Assembly: GCA_013397865.1 (NCBI GenBank) | Contig: VZTI01000583.1 | Span: forward strand, 397,486 to 461,485 | DNA from: Struthidea cinerea | Taxonomy: Eukaryota; Chordata; Aves; Passeriformes; Corcoracidae | Reading direction: 5' to 3' | DNA: 64,000 nucleotides | Shown: one piece after another, positions 1 to 10,066 of the stretch | Layout: each line of letters opens with the position of its first letter | Numbering within the stretch: position 1 is the stretch's first letter | The notes under the pieces: generated by a model | The model's input: only the letters and a program-made list of their open reading frames with translations | The model's database searches: none | Told to the model about the DNA's origin: nothing | Made by a program: the position numbers and the translations under genes

Positions 1-2668
1 CTACTGCGAGTTCAGCACCACGCGACGCTACCGCCTGGAGGCCCACCAGTCCCTGCACACCGGTGTGGGGCGCATCTCCTGCAGCATCTGCAGCCAGACC
101 TTTGGCACCAACTCCAAGCTGCGCATCCACCGCCTCCGGGTGCATGAGAAGACACCCACCCACTTCTGCCCACTCTGTGACTACAGCAGCTACCTGCAGA
201 ATGACATCACCCGCCACGTTAACAGCTGCCACCATGGTGAGCTCAACTTCGGCTGCTCCCGCTGTGAGGCTCGCTTCAGTTCTGAGACGGCCCTCAAGCA
301 GCATGTCCTGCGGCGGCACGAGGAAAAGGTTTCCTACAGTTGTCCACGCTGCGACTTCGTGTGTCACAGTGAGGCCACGCTCAAGTGCCACGTGCAGAAG
401 CAGCACCCACACCTGGAGTGCAGCACCTGCAAGGAGACCTTCGCCACCCGGGAGGCACTGGAGGAGCACAAGACGCAGCATTTCAGCCACCGCTGTGAGC
501 TGTGCAGCTTTGCAGCCAAGGAGCGGCAGCAGCTGGTGCGGCATTACATGGAGAGCCACGAGCCAGCTGCCCCCCAGGACAAACCCCTGCACTGCCCCTT
601 CTGCGACTTTGCCTGCCGGCACCAGCTTGTGTTTGACCAGCACATGAAGGGCCATGGGGGCACCCGCGTGTACAAGTGCTCAGACTGTGAGTACACCACC
701 AAGAACAGGCAAAAGATCACGTGGCACATCCGCATCCACACTGGCGAGAAGCCCTACAAGTGCCACCTCTGTAAATATGCCTGCGCCGACCCCTCGCGTC
801 TCAAGGTAAGAGCTCTGCTTGGGAATGTATCCTACTGCATCTACATGGCTTGAGGGGCATCCAGCCACAGGGCTTTGGGGAAGAAGTTCCCAAGGGGAGG
901 TTATATCGTCTGTGTTCAGTGGCTTATACTGAATAGAAATACGAGGCAAGCAGATAAAAGTCATGTCAGTACAATACATTTCTTCTCTGCTGTTGCAGTT
1001 TAAGGGCAAGGGAGACTTTTAACAAAGCAAGAAGGTGGGCAGCAGTCTAAGTTCACTTCTTTTCTTGCTGACATCTCTGGCTTTCTCTGGGTGCAGCCTT
1101 GCACCATTCAAAGTCAAGTTTGGCTGCTTGCTGGCTTCAGCATGCTCTCTGGTGCCAGTTAGACACAGTGCAGGGAAACCTCCAGCTTTCTTGCAAGCAG
1201 AGCATGACCCTGCCCTCATTGTTGTAGGCAATTAGCATCCTGATGTGTGGTAAAGGGCTTTTCCTGGAAAAGGAAATGTGTGGGTGATGGAGGCATAGGG
1301 TAATGGAGGGAAAAATAGTCTGGTTTTGCTAAAAGAAGTATTGACTTTTTTAATGGCCAGGCTGAGCTGGAGCTCCCTGGGGCCACCTGGGTGAGGCTGT
1401 GCAATGTGCTCAGCTCTGTTGGGCTGGGTTTTTAACCTGACTCTGCCTTACATACCAAACTGGGGAACAAAGCCTGTGCCATCCACAGGCTGGGACAGAG
1501 CAGCTCAGCAGTACAGGCATCGCATCCCGACCCTGCCATGGATCCCCCTTGCCCATAGCCTGCCAAGCAAGCACACAGCCCTCCTTGTCCCATGAAGCTG
1601 GAGATGTCAGAGCTGTCTTTGAGCCTCTCACTGCCACCCCAGAGCCCTGCACATCCCCAGGGCCGGGGACATGGTCTCATCCTGACCCTATCCTCCTGCC
1701 CAGTATCACATGCGGATCCACAAGGAGGAGCGGAAATACCTCTGTCCTGACTGTGGCTACAAATGCAAGTGGGTGAACCAGCTCAAGTACCACATGACAA
1801 AGCACACAGGTGAGTGCTGCCCACTGAGGACAAGCTGTCAAGCACCAGGGAGGGTGTTGGGGCTACTCCATGCTTCTTTTTCTGCCAGTGGCCCAGCTGG
1901 TGACGGAGGAGGACATTTAGGGGGCAGCACATCATCCTGTGCTAATAGGGTGAGGGCGGTACTCTCAGGTGGGAGGGAAGTTTGGGTGGCACAGACTCCA
2001 GGCACTGTTTGGTGCCTTGGAAATGGGGATCTTGGTGTGCCTGCTAACAAAATGGGATGTAGAGGGAAGTCCCTGGGGACTGATGCTCTGTTATAGGGAT
2101 GGTGAGACCCGTGGACTGGGGAGCACTGTGCCCCCGTCCTGGTGCCATCCCCTTCCCTGTTGCCACAGGCCTGAAGCCATACCGCTGCGATGAGTGCGAG
2201 TACTGCACCAACCGTGCGGATGCCCTGCGGGTGCACAAGGAGACGCGGCACCAGGAGGCCCGTTCCTTCATCTGTGAGCAGTGTGGCAAAGCCTTTAAGA
2301 CCCGCTTTCTCCTCAAGACTCACCTGAAGAAGCACAGCGAGGAGAAGCCCTATGTGTGCAACACCTGCGGGCGGGCTTTCCGCTGGGCAGCTGGCCTGCG
2401 CCACCACTACCTGACGCACACCAACGAGCACCCCTTCTTCTGCCGCTACTGCCCCTACAAGGCCAAGCAGAAGTTCCAGGTCATCAAACACATCCAGCGG
2501 CATCACCCTGAGCACGGGGCTGTCGACCCGAGCCAGGGGGTGGGAAAGGACCCCAGCACGCACACTGTCCACCTTCACACCGTGCAGAGGGAGAGCCAGG
2601 CCAAGGGGCCCCCCAGGATGGAGCAAGAAGGAGGGTGCCCTGTGGAGAAGAATGGTACGCCACAGTGA
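1..2668 (+). CDS. ZNF142: ZNF142, C2H2 zinc-finger protein (3' part, last three coding exons)
   Basis: Exons are 2-805 (entered in frame from beyond the window edge), 1704-1809 and 2169-2668 (stop TGA 2666-2668). Introns 806-1703 and 1810-2168 are GT-AG and their phases agree (0, then 1). The 469 residues in the window hold about 15 C2H2 fingers, beginning with the incomplete YCEF finger and running through CSIC, CPLC, CSRC, CPRC, CSTC, CELC, CPFC, CSDC, CHLC, CPDC, CDEC, CEQC, CNTC and CRYC, followed by a finger-free tail of about 50 residues. One TGEKPYKC linker is seen. The tenth finger is split by the first intron: its cysteines lie before 805 and its histidines after 1704. Multi-finger proteins of this kind are nuclear DNA-binding regulators. 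The assignment to ZNF142 rests on the dense array, the C-terminal finger sequences and the position next to PLCD4. The human protein is much longer, so most of the gene lies left of the window. Confidence 0.9.
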
Positions 2669-3451
2669 GGCTGAATCCCAACTGCTTTAAGGCACTGGTG
2701 GCACAGGCCTGCTGCAGAGATGTATGTGTGTGTACAGGCATATATGTATATGGGTTGTAAAATACACAACTGTATAAAAGGAATTGCTCAGTTCCTTTTA
2801 ATACTGTTTCTTTGGGCTGCTTGGAACCCCTGTGTGGGCCAGGTGCCCACAGAGAAAGAGCACAAACCCGAGCTCAGCTCCCCATCTCTCCCCAGCACCG
2901 CTGCACCCAGACCCGAACCTGTTTGTCACTGAACAATTTATTCGGTTGCTTACAGAGAAAGGATGGGACAAGGGTTAATTTGGGGCTCTAGGGGTCAAGG
3001 GATGTGATGGGGTTCTGCAGAGTAAGGGGGCAGTGAGGACCGACTTCACTCCCAGCTGTGCCCAGCCCTGGGGTTTGCTCGGCTCCAGCCTTGCTCCCCT
3101 GGCTGGAGGGGGACCAGCCCCTGCAGCAGAGCTGGGCCACACACCATCTCTCCTCCTTCCCACAGTGAAGCTGTGACCATGGGCCAGGGCAGGGTGCCTG
3201 TGGAGGGTGCAGGGAGCTGCACTGGTGTAGATCCCACACTCGTGCATGAGCAGCAGCAACCTGAACCTGGAAAGGGGAGGTCAGTGCTTTTCCCAGCCCT
3301 TGGAGGCTACTGCAAAGGGAGTCACAGCAGCAACAGTGACACAGGGATGACAGAAACAGCTCAACAAGAGGGCAAGGTGGTTGGCTCTGTGGCCCCAGCT
3401 GCTTGGAGCTGGCTCTGTGGCTTCCATCCGAGTGCTGCTCACCCCATGAGC
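2669..3451. other. Convergent 3' ends of ZNF142 (+) and PLCD4 (-)
   Basis: Only 783 bases separate the ZNF142 stop codon from the PLCD4 stop codon on the other strand. I see no AATAAA or ATTAAA on the plus strand here. The nearest variants are AATACA (about 2761) and TATAAA (about 2773), so the ZNF142 3' end is uncertain and its UTR may overlap that of PLCD4. The minus strand has one canonical poly(A) signal. No other gene is seen. Confidence 0.6.
2937..2942 (-). terminator. PLCD4: Poly(A) signal of PLCD4 (AATAAA on the minus strand)
   Basis: TTTATT on the plus strand reads AATAAA on the minus strand, about 510 bases downstream of the PLCD4 stop. It is the only canonical hexamer between the two converging stop codons, so it is the best candidate for the PLCD4 3' end. 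Confidence 0.7.
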
Positions 3452-6400
3452 TCAGTCCTGCTCAGGGCCAGGAGGTTCGGTGATGCGGATATGGACAAAG
3501 AGCGAAGAGGGTGGGATGCTGGTGCCATCCTTTGAGAGGAGATGGATGTGGCGATATCCTGCAGGAAGGACAGCAAGGTTCTGGCCAACTGGAGCCCCAC
3601 CCTACTGTCTAGTACCCAGCTGAGCCCCAGACATGTCTGCAGGGCTGTCCTGGGCGCCCAAAACCCCTGGGCAGCAGCCACTCACCAGGTTTGATGTTGG
3701 CAAAGGCTAGGGTGAACTGACCCACAAAATCATTCCTGGAAGTCTTGTCATAATCCTCCACCACAAAGCGGATGAGGGCCAGCTCTGGCACGTGGAGCTG
3801 AAACTGCAGCGTCTCGTCCCAGCAGGGGTTAAACCCTGGGAAGAGATAGCAGGTGCTGAGAGAGTGAAGGACAGCAAGGACTATGCCTGGGCACAGCAGG
3901 GACTGTGGCTGGTACTGCTGTGGGTCTCACCGTTGTTCTCGATGTACTTGGTCTCCTGGTGCGCCTGGTCCGCGGGGACCCCGTAGATCTCCACACGCAC
4001 CAGTGGGTCAATGATGGCTCCCTCCTTGCTGTTGGCCACTTTGGGCAGCTGCTGCCCACTGATTACCTGCAGGAAGGGGCATGAACCCCCTGAGCTGGGG
4101 AGCAGCCATATCTATCTGTTGTGAGGCTACTTGGCTCCAGCACACTGCCCAACAGTGTCCCCATCTGTCTGGGACCAACAGAGCCCCAGGACACTATCAC
4201 GGCTTCCCCAGGGTCCCTCCACAACCCTTTACCTGGATTGTCAGGGTGGTGGGGCCAGGGCCTTCCCGGCTGCTGGGGTCACTAGGGTTGAAGAGAGTCT
4301 CCTCGTCCCTCATGAAGGGTGGTTTGAGCACATAGCCACAGCAGCCATTCTGGCTGAAGAGCCCGTCACACAGGTCCATCTCCGTGCCGGCTGTCTGGAA
4401 GTTCAAGGCCACTGGAGGGAGGTGGCAGGGAAAAGGGATCAGAAGAGCTTGGAGACACTATGCCCTGCTTTGAGCTGAAAACCAGGCTGTCCCCATACCT
4501 AGAGAGATGTGGGGTTGCATAGGGGAATAAAACACTACTGCCTGGACACCCCCAGGGCAATGCAAGAGCCAGCAACCTGACCTGGCTCCAGATGGGGTTG
4601 TAGCTGGCATTAGCACAGGTGTTGATGGTGGCACTTGGTACAGCCCACAGCCCTGTTGCACCCTGGCCATACCGATCTGGCACCCCACGTTCCACATCTC
4701 CTGGGGGCTGTAGTTGGAGGAGTCAGTCCGCATCCCGCTGGGGTAGATGCGTGTCAGCTGCCAGGCATTGTGGCGAACAAACTCATTTCCTAGGGATAGA
4801 GCGTGAGGGCCACTTGTGGGTTTATTCTCTGGCCTGCACAGCCACCCATACGTACTGCCCATCCATCCATCCATCCATCCATCCATCCATCCATCCATCC
4901 ATCCATCCATCCATCCACCTGCGCAGCCACCCACCAATTCTCATCCCTCTCCCTGCCCAGGAATCCAGGTGTCCTGCCTTGTTTTGTAAGCCAATAACCT
5001 CATCACCTACCAGAGCCAAACCCCACAGTACAGCCCCACTGAACCCTGTTTCTCCCAGAAAGGGAGGGAACCCCAGTGTCTGGAGGCTTTGGCGCTACCC
5101 ATGAGGAAGCCATTGGCCCTCTCTACTCTGTCCCAGTCACCCGGTGCCACTGCCCCCTTCATCTCACCTTCATCCCGGATGAGCTTCCGGGCCTTGGCTT
5201 CTGAGAGGGAGGAGATCTCAGAGGGCCGGGAATGGCTGCGGGCCTCCTGGAAGCCCAGGAAGGGCACATTCTTGCAGTAGATGACACAGTCAGACAATGC
5301 TTGTGCCAAGGTCTCCTTGTCCTTCTGCAAGGCAGAGCCATGTTGGGTCCCTCCTGATGGGAGCACCACCCACCAGCACTCAGCCAGGCCAGGGGCTGTA
5401 GAGCCGGGGCAGACAAGAGCAGCCAGAGGTGTGCTGCTCAGGGTAGCAGCATCCCTGCTATGAGCAGCCTTCCTGCCAGGAACAGAGCAAGCAGGGGACC
5501 TCCAATATATTGCCACCACAACAAAGAGGGAGCTGGCATGGCCAGGGGCAGAAAGGGCTGTCCTCCCTGCCTGGTGATGTCTCTGCAGTCTCTGTCTCTC
5601 CTCTATGCAATTGGATGTCACCACAACTCATACCTGTGTCCAGGGACTCAGCGGTCCCAGCTGGTCCCCAGCCCAGGCCACTTACCTTTGCCCTCCGCCT
5701 CTCCTCCTCTGCCTCTGCCCCATTGTCATCGTCAGACACATCAGGCGCCTCATCCCCTGGCCCATCCAGGGTGTCCTCCAGCCGCCCAATCTTCTTACCC
5801 TTCAGCAAGATCTTGTGCTTCAGCTCCTGTGGGGTTGGGGATAGAGAAGCACCTTGGGCTACTCAGCGCTTCCATGGCCGTGTCCCCTGGGATACTGAAC
5901 TACTGGAGGCCAGCACAACCAGCTCACTTCAGCACTCAGGAGGGGATGGGGTAGGAGGGTTTTGCCCCGCTCTCTGATTCTGCAGAGCATGGGGAGACAA
6001 CCCTGGGGACAGCCTTGGCACCTCTGTGAACGTGAGGACACCCACCCCCAGGGTCCTCAAATGCTCCAGTGGAGCAGGACAGTGCTGGAACAGGTTGGCC
6101 TACTCTCTGAAAAGCAGATCCACCTCCTTACTGCACTCTCAGGCAGGACACAGATGCCCTGCACAGCTGTGCTCTGTCCCTACCTCTGGGGATGGGAGCT
6201 GGGTGGGGACATGCCCATCGATGGTAGTGGTGAGGAGCTGTTCCCCCAGGATGTCCTTGAGCTGCTGGGCCAGGACCTCCTGCTGCTCCATGCTGCAGTG
6301 GTTCTCCAGGGACAGGATTACCGGGTAGTCCGAGGTCTGAGGAGCAATATGCACAGCTGGAGATCAGCCTTGGTGGGGCTGGTGAGCTCTCACAAGGGCT

Positions 6401-9400
6401 TCATCCAGGCATGATCAGTGCCAGGATGGAGCCCCTTGTGTCTGTTTCTCCCCTGAGACCTTCATACCCCTCCAATCCCCCAGTATCCCCCATATCCCAT
6501 CTCACCCCTGCACCCCCAACAGACCTTGTCTGCATGAGCCCCCACCCCGTGGCACAGCACAGTGCAGGCTGTAGGTCAGACCCCCAGTGCTGTCCCCAGG
6601 AAGTGACACAGCTGCCTTCCTCTCCCGCAGTGTGACCAGTCCGGCTGCATCGCCAGGTGTGTAAGCCTCAGCACGACTCCCCCTCCAGGGACCCACCACT
6701 ACCACGTATCCTCGCCCACTGAGGACCACCCACGACCACCAGCACCTGGGGAAGGGTGCCTTACCTTGAAGGCGTATTTCCCCAGGGTGCTCACCACCTC
6801 CCGGAAGGGGATCTTGGAGGTGAAGGTGTGGCCGTGGTACACCATGGGCTCCCCATTTGGCCCGTCCCAGCAATCCACCTCCAGGCACCGGCAGCCCCGT
6901 TTCAGAGCCCTGGGGGTGGGTTGTCACCCCTGGAACCCTGCACTCAGCCAGGGCACCAGCTCCCTGCCCTCCCCTCTGTCCCCCCTAAGGGACCAGGGGA
7001 CACCCACCAAGGGTGGGGATGCTGCTGCATGCAGGGCAAGGCCAGGGGAGTGTTGGACCATACAGGAGCAAAGGAGCTTCTGGGGTTTACCCTATGGAGC
7101 TGCTCATGACATGACATTGGGGTGGGAGGGTGTTGGAGGGCAGCTGGAAGGGAGCAGTCCCTTTACCTGATGTAGCCCTCAATGCTGCTCTGGCCCCGGA
7201 TCTGATCCTCTATCAGGTAGGTGTTGTGGGAGGAGGAGATGAAGTAGTGGCAGAGTGGCTGGCTCATGTCCTGCCACAGTGCCCGGTGCTGGGGGTTGAA
7301 GATGGAGCCCTCCGGGGAGCAGAGGTACATGAGGAACCCATCAGCACTCAGCACATGGCGAGCCCGGGCTGCAGGCACAGGGGGAGGCTCAGCAACAGCC
7401 AGGGACATGGAAGAGGCAGAATGGGGGCAAACAAGGCTGCTGGTGGCCCCTGGAATCCCCAAACTGATGGGCACAGCTGCTGCCAGACTCTGGGGCACAG
7501 AATGAGATGCCGCAGGGAAAGGTAGGCAGTGGACCCCAAAGCTGGAGCTTGCACACCATGGCTGGTCAACCTGCTACACCAAAATGGCCCAGGAACGGAC
7601 CAAACAAAGGGGAACTGCACCCGGATCACACCTTGGTGAGTCTTCTTCTTGTGCCCACTCACAGCAGGATGGGGCTGGGAATGCTCCTGCCATGGGACTG
7701 TGAGTCTGTGACCCCTCCTTGCCCCCATGCAGAGCACAGCTGATGTCTGAGCCAGCTCTCACCTGTCTCCGATGGTTCATACTTGTCAATGAGCTCCATG
7801 GCCAGCTCCTCTGTGCCCTCATCCTCCAGCTGCTCCTGCTGCAGGAAATCCACCAGCTCCAGCAGTGTCAGCTTCTTTCCATCCTCAGAGAATTCCCGGA
7901 AGAGGCTCAGCACCTCCTCACGCTGCGTGAGTGCTTTGTAGAAGAGTACAAATTCCTCCCCTTCCAGTGTCCCCGACTCTGACTTGTCGGCATCCTGCAA
8001 GGGAGCTCCCTCAGCACCCAAATGGGGCAAAACAGGGTGTCTTGGCTACCAAAGGTGCTGGGGGGGGGATTCTCCCACCCCAAACAGAGACCCCATGCCA
8101 ATGGCAGTGGCAGGCATTCATCAGTGTAGGAATGGATGAATGGGCAGATGGAGGGCTGGTTAGGTGGACTGATGGATGGATGGATGGGAGGGAGGGATAA
8201 AAAACCAGATGGCTGGTTAGCTTGGTAGACAGATAAGCAGCTGGATGGACAAATGAATGGGAGGAAGAGCTGCCTCGGCTGGTTAGTTTAACAAATAAAT
8301 GAACAAATGTGTGTTTGTTTGGGTAAACAGGTAGTTGGCTGGCTGGATGGGTGGATGGGTGGATGGAAGAAAGTGATCAGGTACTTTTGCAAGGAGGCGT
8401 TGTACAGCTTGTTCCAGCCCTTCCAGTCTCTCTCCAGCCTGTCCAGCACCTCAGGTGCAGTGCTTACCTGGAAGAGCCGCAGGGCATGATCCTCATTCAT
8501 GTCCACGTTCATCATCTTCAGGAGACGCTGCACCTCCTTGAAGTTCATGCGCCCATCTTTATTCTTGTCAGCTTTCTGGAACCAGTCACGAATCCATGTG
8601 CGAGAAACCAGGGCAAATGTTAAGGGAAAGGAGCTTGGCTATGAAAAATGGTGCTGGGAAGTAACAGAGGGCATCTCTTCCTTTTCCTGTGCCCTGCACT
8701 GATGCAGATGGTGAGACCCAGAATAGCTACACACATGCTGGGGCAAGGCGGAAGATGCAGGGCCTGGGGGATGATCAGCAATGGGTGTGGGGGCAGAGTG
8801 ATGCTCTCAGGAAGGATATTGGTCTATCTTCTCCCTTTGGTCCATGGTGGTGGCCACCTCGATGAGCTGACGCAGGCCCTGGACCCAGCACTGTGCCTCC
8901 TCCGCCGAGCCAGCAATGAGGTCCAGGTTGCCGCGACGGCCATAGAAGACAATGGTGAAGCAGCGCTCAGGGGGGAACTCCTCAGCCACGCTCTGCAGCA
9001 CTTCCGACTGGTGCCCTTCCCGCACTGTCTCCACATCGCTGATGGAGACTGGGGCAGAGGGAGGGGAGGCCTGTCTGTAGGGGACAAGGACCACAGGGCA
9101 AGGGGCACCGCCCACAGACATCTATCCTTCCAGTCATCCCTTCTTCCACTCCATCCATCCATCCATCCATGCACTGAGCTAGTCATCTATCCATTAACCA
9201 CTGAGCTATCAAGTCAGCCAGTCATCCACCTGCCCCTCTGTCTGCTTACTCCTGCGCTGGCATTCCAGAGGTTCCAGTTGTATCAGCAGCAATTTCTACT
9301 CAGCCCTTTTGGCCCATGGGTCCTGCTGGGGGCAGGATGTTTCATGGAGAGGTGTGGGTGAGAAGAGATCACACATGCAGAGCCTTTCTTCAATGTCCCA

Positions 9401-10038
9401 GCACCCTTAGCAAGCATGGCCCAAGAATCTCCATACCTTCACATCCCTGTTCACTCTGAAATCTACTGACGGCCTCATGGCCAACATAGAGCAGCTGGTA
9501 CTCACAGGCAGACTCAGTTTTGCCTGTCCTCTTGGACTGGTACCAGATGGTCATGCAGTCTTCCTGCAGCTTGAAGTAACGCTGCTTCTTCCAGCTCTTG
9601 GACTTGACTTTGCGCATCAGGGTCCCCTGCTGCATCTGCTCCAGCGTGTCTGTGAGCTGGATGCCTGGGGGCAGAATGGGCTGCATCACTGAGGGTGGGA
9701 GTATCCAGGCACTGCACCCTGGTACTTTGCTTTCTCTCACCTCTGGGATCCCACATGGTCCCTCAATCCGTGAGGGAGGAGAGATGAACCAGAAACAAAC
9801 TCCCTTCACCACAAGAGTTGCACAAGGTAATTCCCCATCAACCCTTCCCATCCACCCTTAGCGCTTCCAAGCCCAGATCCCAATGGCCATGGTGGGGCAG
9901 GTATGCTTCTGAGTGCAGCAAGGTGAGCTCAACCCAGAAGCCAGATTTGCCTTGGCATAAATCCAGATGGCCCAATGCCCTGCCCTGCACCCATCCTCCA
10001 CTGGGGCACTCACGGGCGTTGCACAGCAGCGATGCCAT
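3452..10038 (-). CDS. PLCD4: PLCD4, phosphoinositide phospholipase C delta-4
   Basis: Fifteen coding exons, in transcript order: 10038-10014, 9664-9506, 9048-8820, 8597-8468, 7994-7763, 7368-7167, 6909-6765, 6336-6184, 5826-5686, 5324-5168, 4789-4673, 4411-4233, 4066-3931, 3835-3686 and 3558-3452. They total 2262 nt (753 aa; human PLCD4 is about 762). All phases agree. The enzyme hydrolyses PIP2 to IP3 and diacylglycerol in a calcium-dependent way at membranes. Order of domains: PH (about 16-124), EF-hands (loops 148-159 and 184-195), catalytic X box (about 270-420), an acidic X-Y linker (about 440-475), Y box (about 480-600) and C2 (about 620-745). The catalytic residues expected from PLC-delta1 are present: His306 in SSSHNTYL, His351 in YHGHTF, and Glu336, Asp338 and Glu385. 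The start MASLLCNARIQLTD resembles the delta-4 N-terminus, and SPEELKHKIL and SSIEGYIRALKRG are delta-4-like. Intron 3 is of AT-AC type. Several introns carry ATCC/GGAT repeats. Confidence 0.96.
4859..4917. repeat. (ATCC)n microsatellite
   Basis: About 14 uninterrupted ATCC units inside the PLCD4 intron between the exons at 4673-4789 and 5168-5324. The minus strand reads as an artificial MDGW repeat, which is not a protein. Confidence 0.97.
8120..8372. repeat. Degenerate GGAT/ATGGATG low-complexity tract
   Basis: Imperfect GGAT, GATG and GGCTG units fill much of the PLCD4 intron 7995-8467. Clean blocks lie at about 8170-8190 and 8345-8368. The tract ends about 95 bases from the EF-hand exon. 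It is the same motif as the microsatellite at 4859-4917. Confidence 0.8.
8468..8597 (-). other. PLCD4: PLCD4 exon with the first EF-hand, behind the AT-AC intron
   Basis: On the minus strand this exon starts with A, completing a CAA glutamine codon, then reads WIRDWFQKADKNKDG with the calcium loop D148-E159. It is 130 bases long and ends in phase 0 at a GTAAGC donor. Read together with the previous exon it gives KIDQWIRDWFQ, which matches the conserved PLC-delta sequence. That match fixes the unusual splice boundary. Confidence 0.9.
8598..8819 (-). other. PLCD4: U12-type (AT-AC) intron of PLCD4
   Basis: The 222-base intron begins ATATCCTT (minus strand from 8819), the consensus 5' site of minor-spliceosome introns. 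It contains CCCTTAAC, close to the U12 branch consensus TCCTTAAC, about 22 bases before its AC end at 8598. No GT-AG alternative keeps both the reading frame and the conserved KIDQWIRDWF peptide. Confidence 0.88.
9148..9173. repeat. Short (ATCC)n tract
   Basis: About five ATCC units in the PLCD4 intron 9049-9505, followed by degenerate ATC-rich sequence to about 9230. This is the third such tract in the gene. Confidence 0.85.
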
Positions 10039-10066
10039 AGCTCTGCCTTCTCCACGCCGGCAGCTG

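Noticed and set aside
63..647. 194-codon frame overlapping the ZNF142 exon
   Set aside because: It is a shifted-frame shadow of the zinc-finger exon with Ser/Thr/Ala-rich composition.
4458..5104. Apparent MDGW / HPSIHPSI repeat proteins
   Set aside because: These are translations of the (ATCC)n microsatellite in an intron.
8120..8372. CRISPR-like or minisatellite array
   Set aside because: The units are irregular tetranucleotides with no constant repeat and spacer lengths, in a vertebrate intron.
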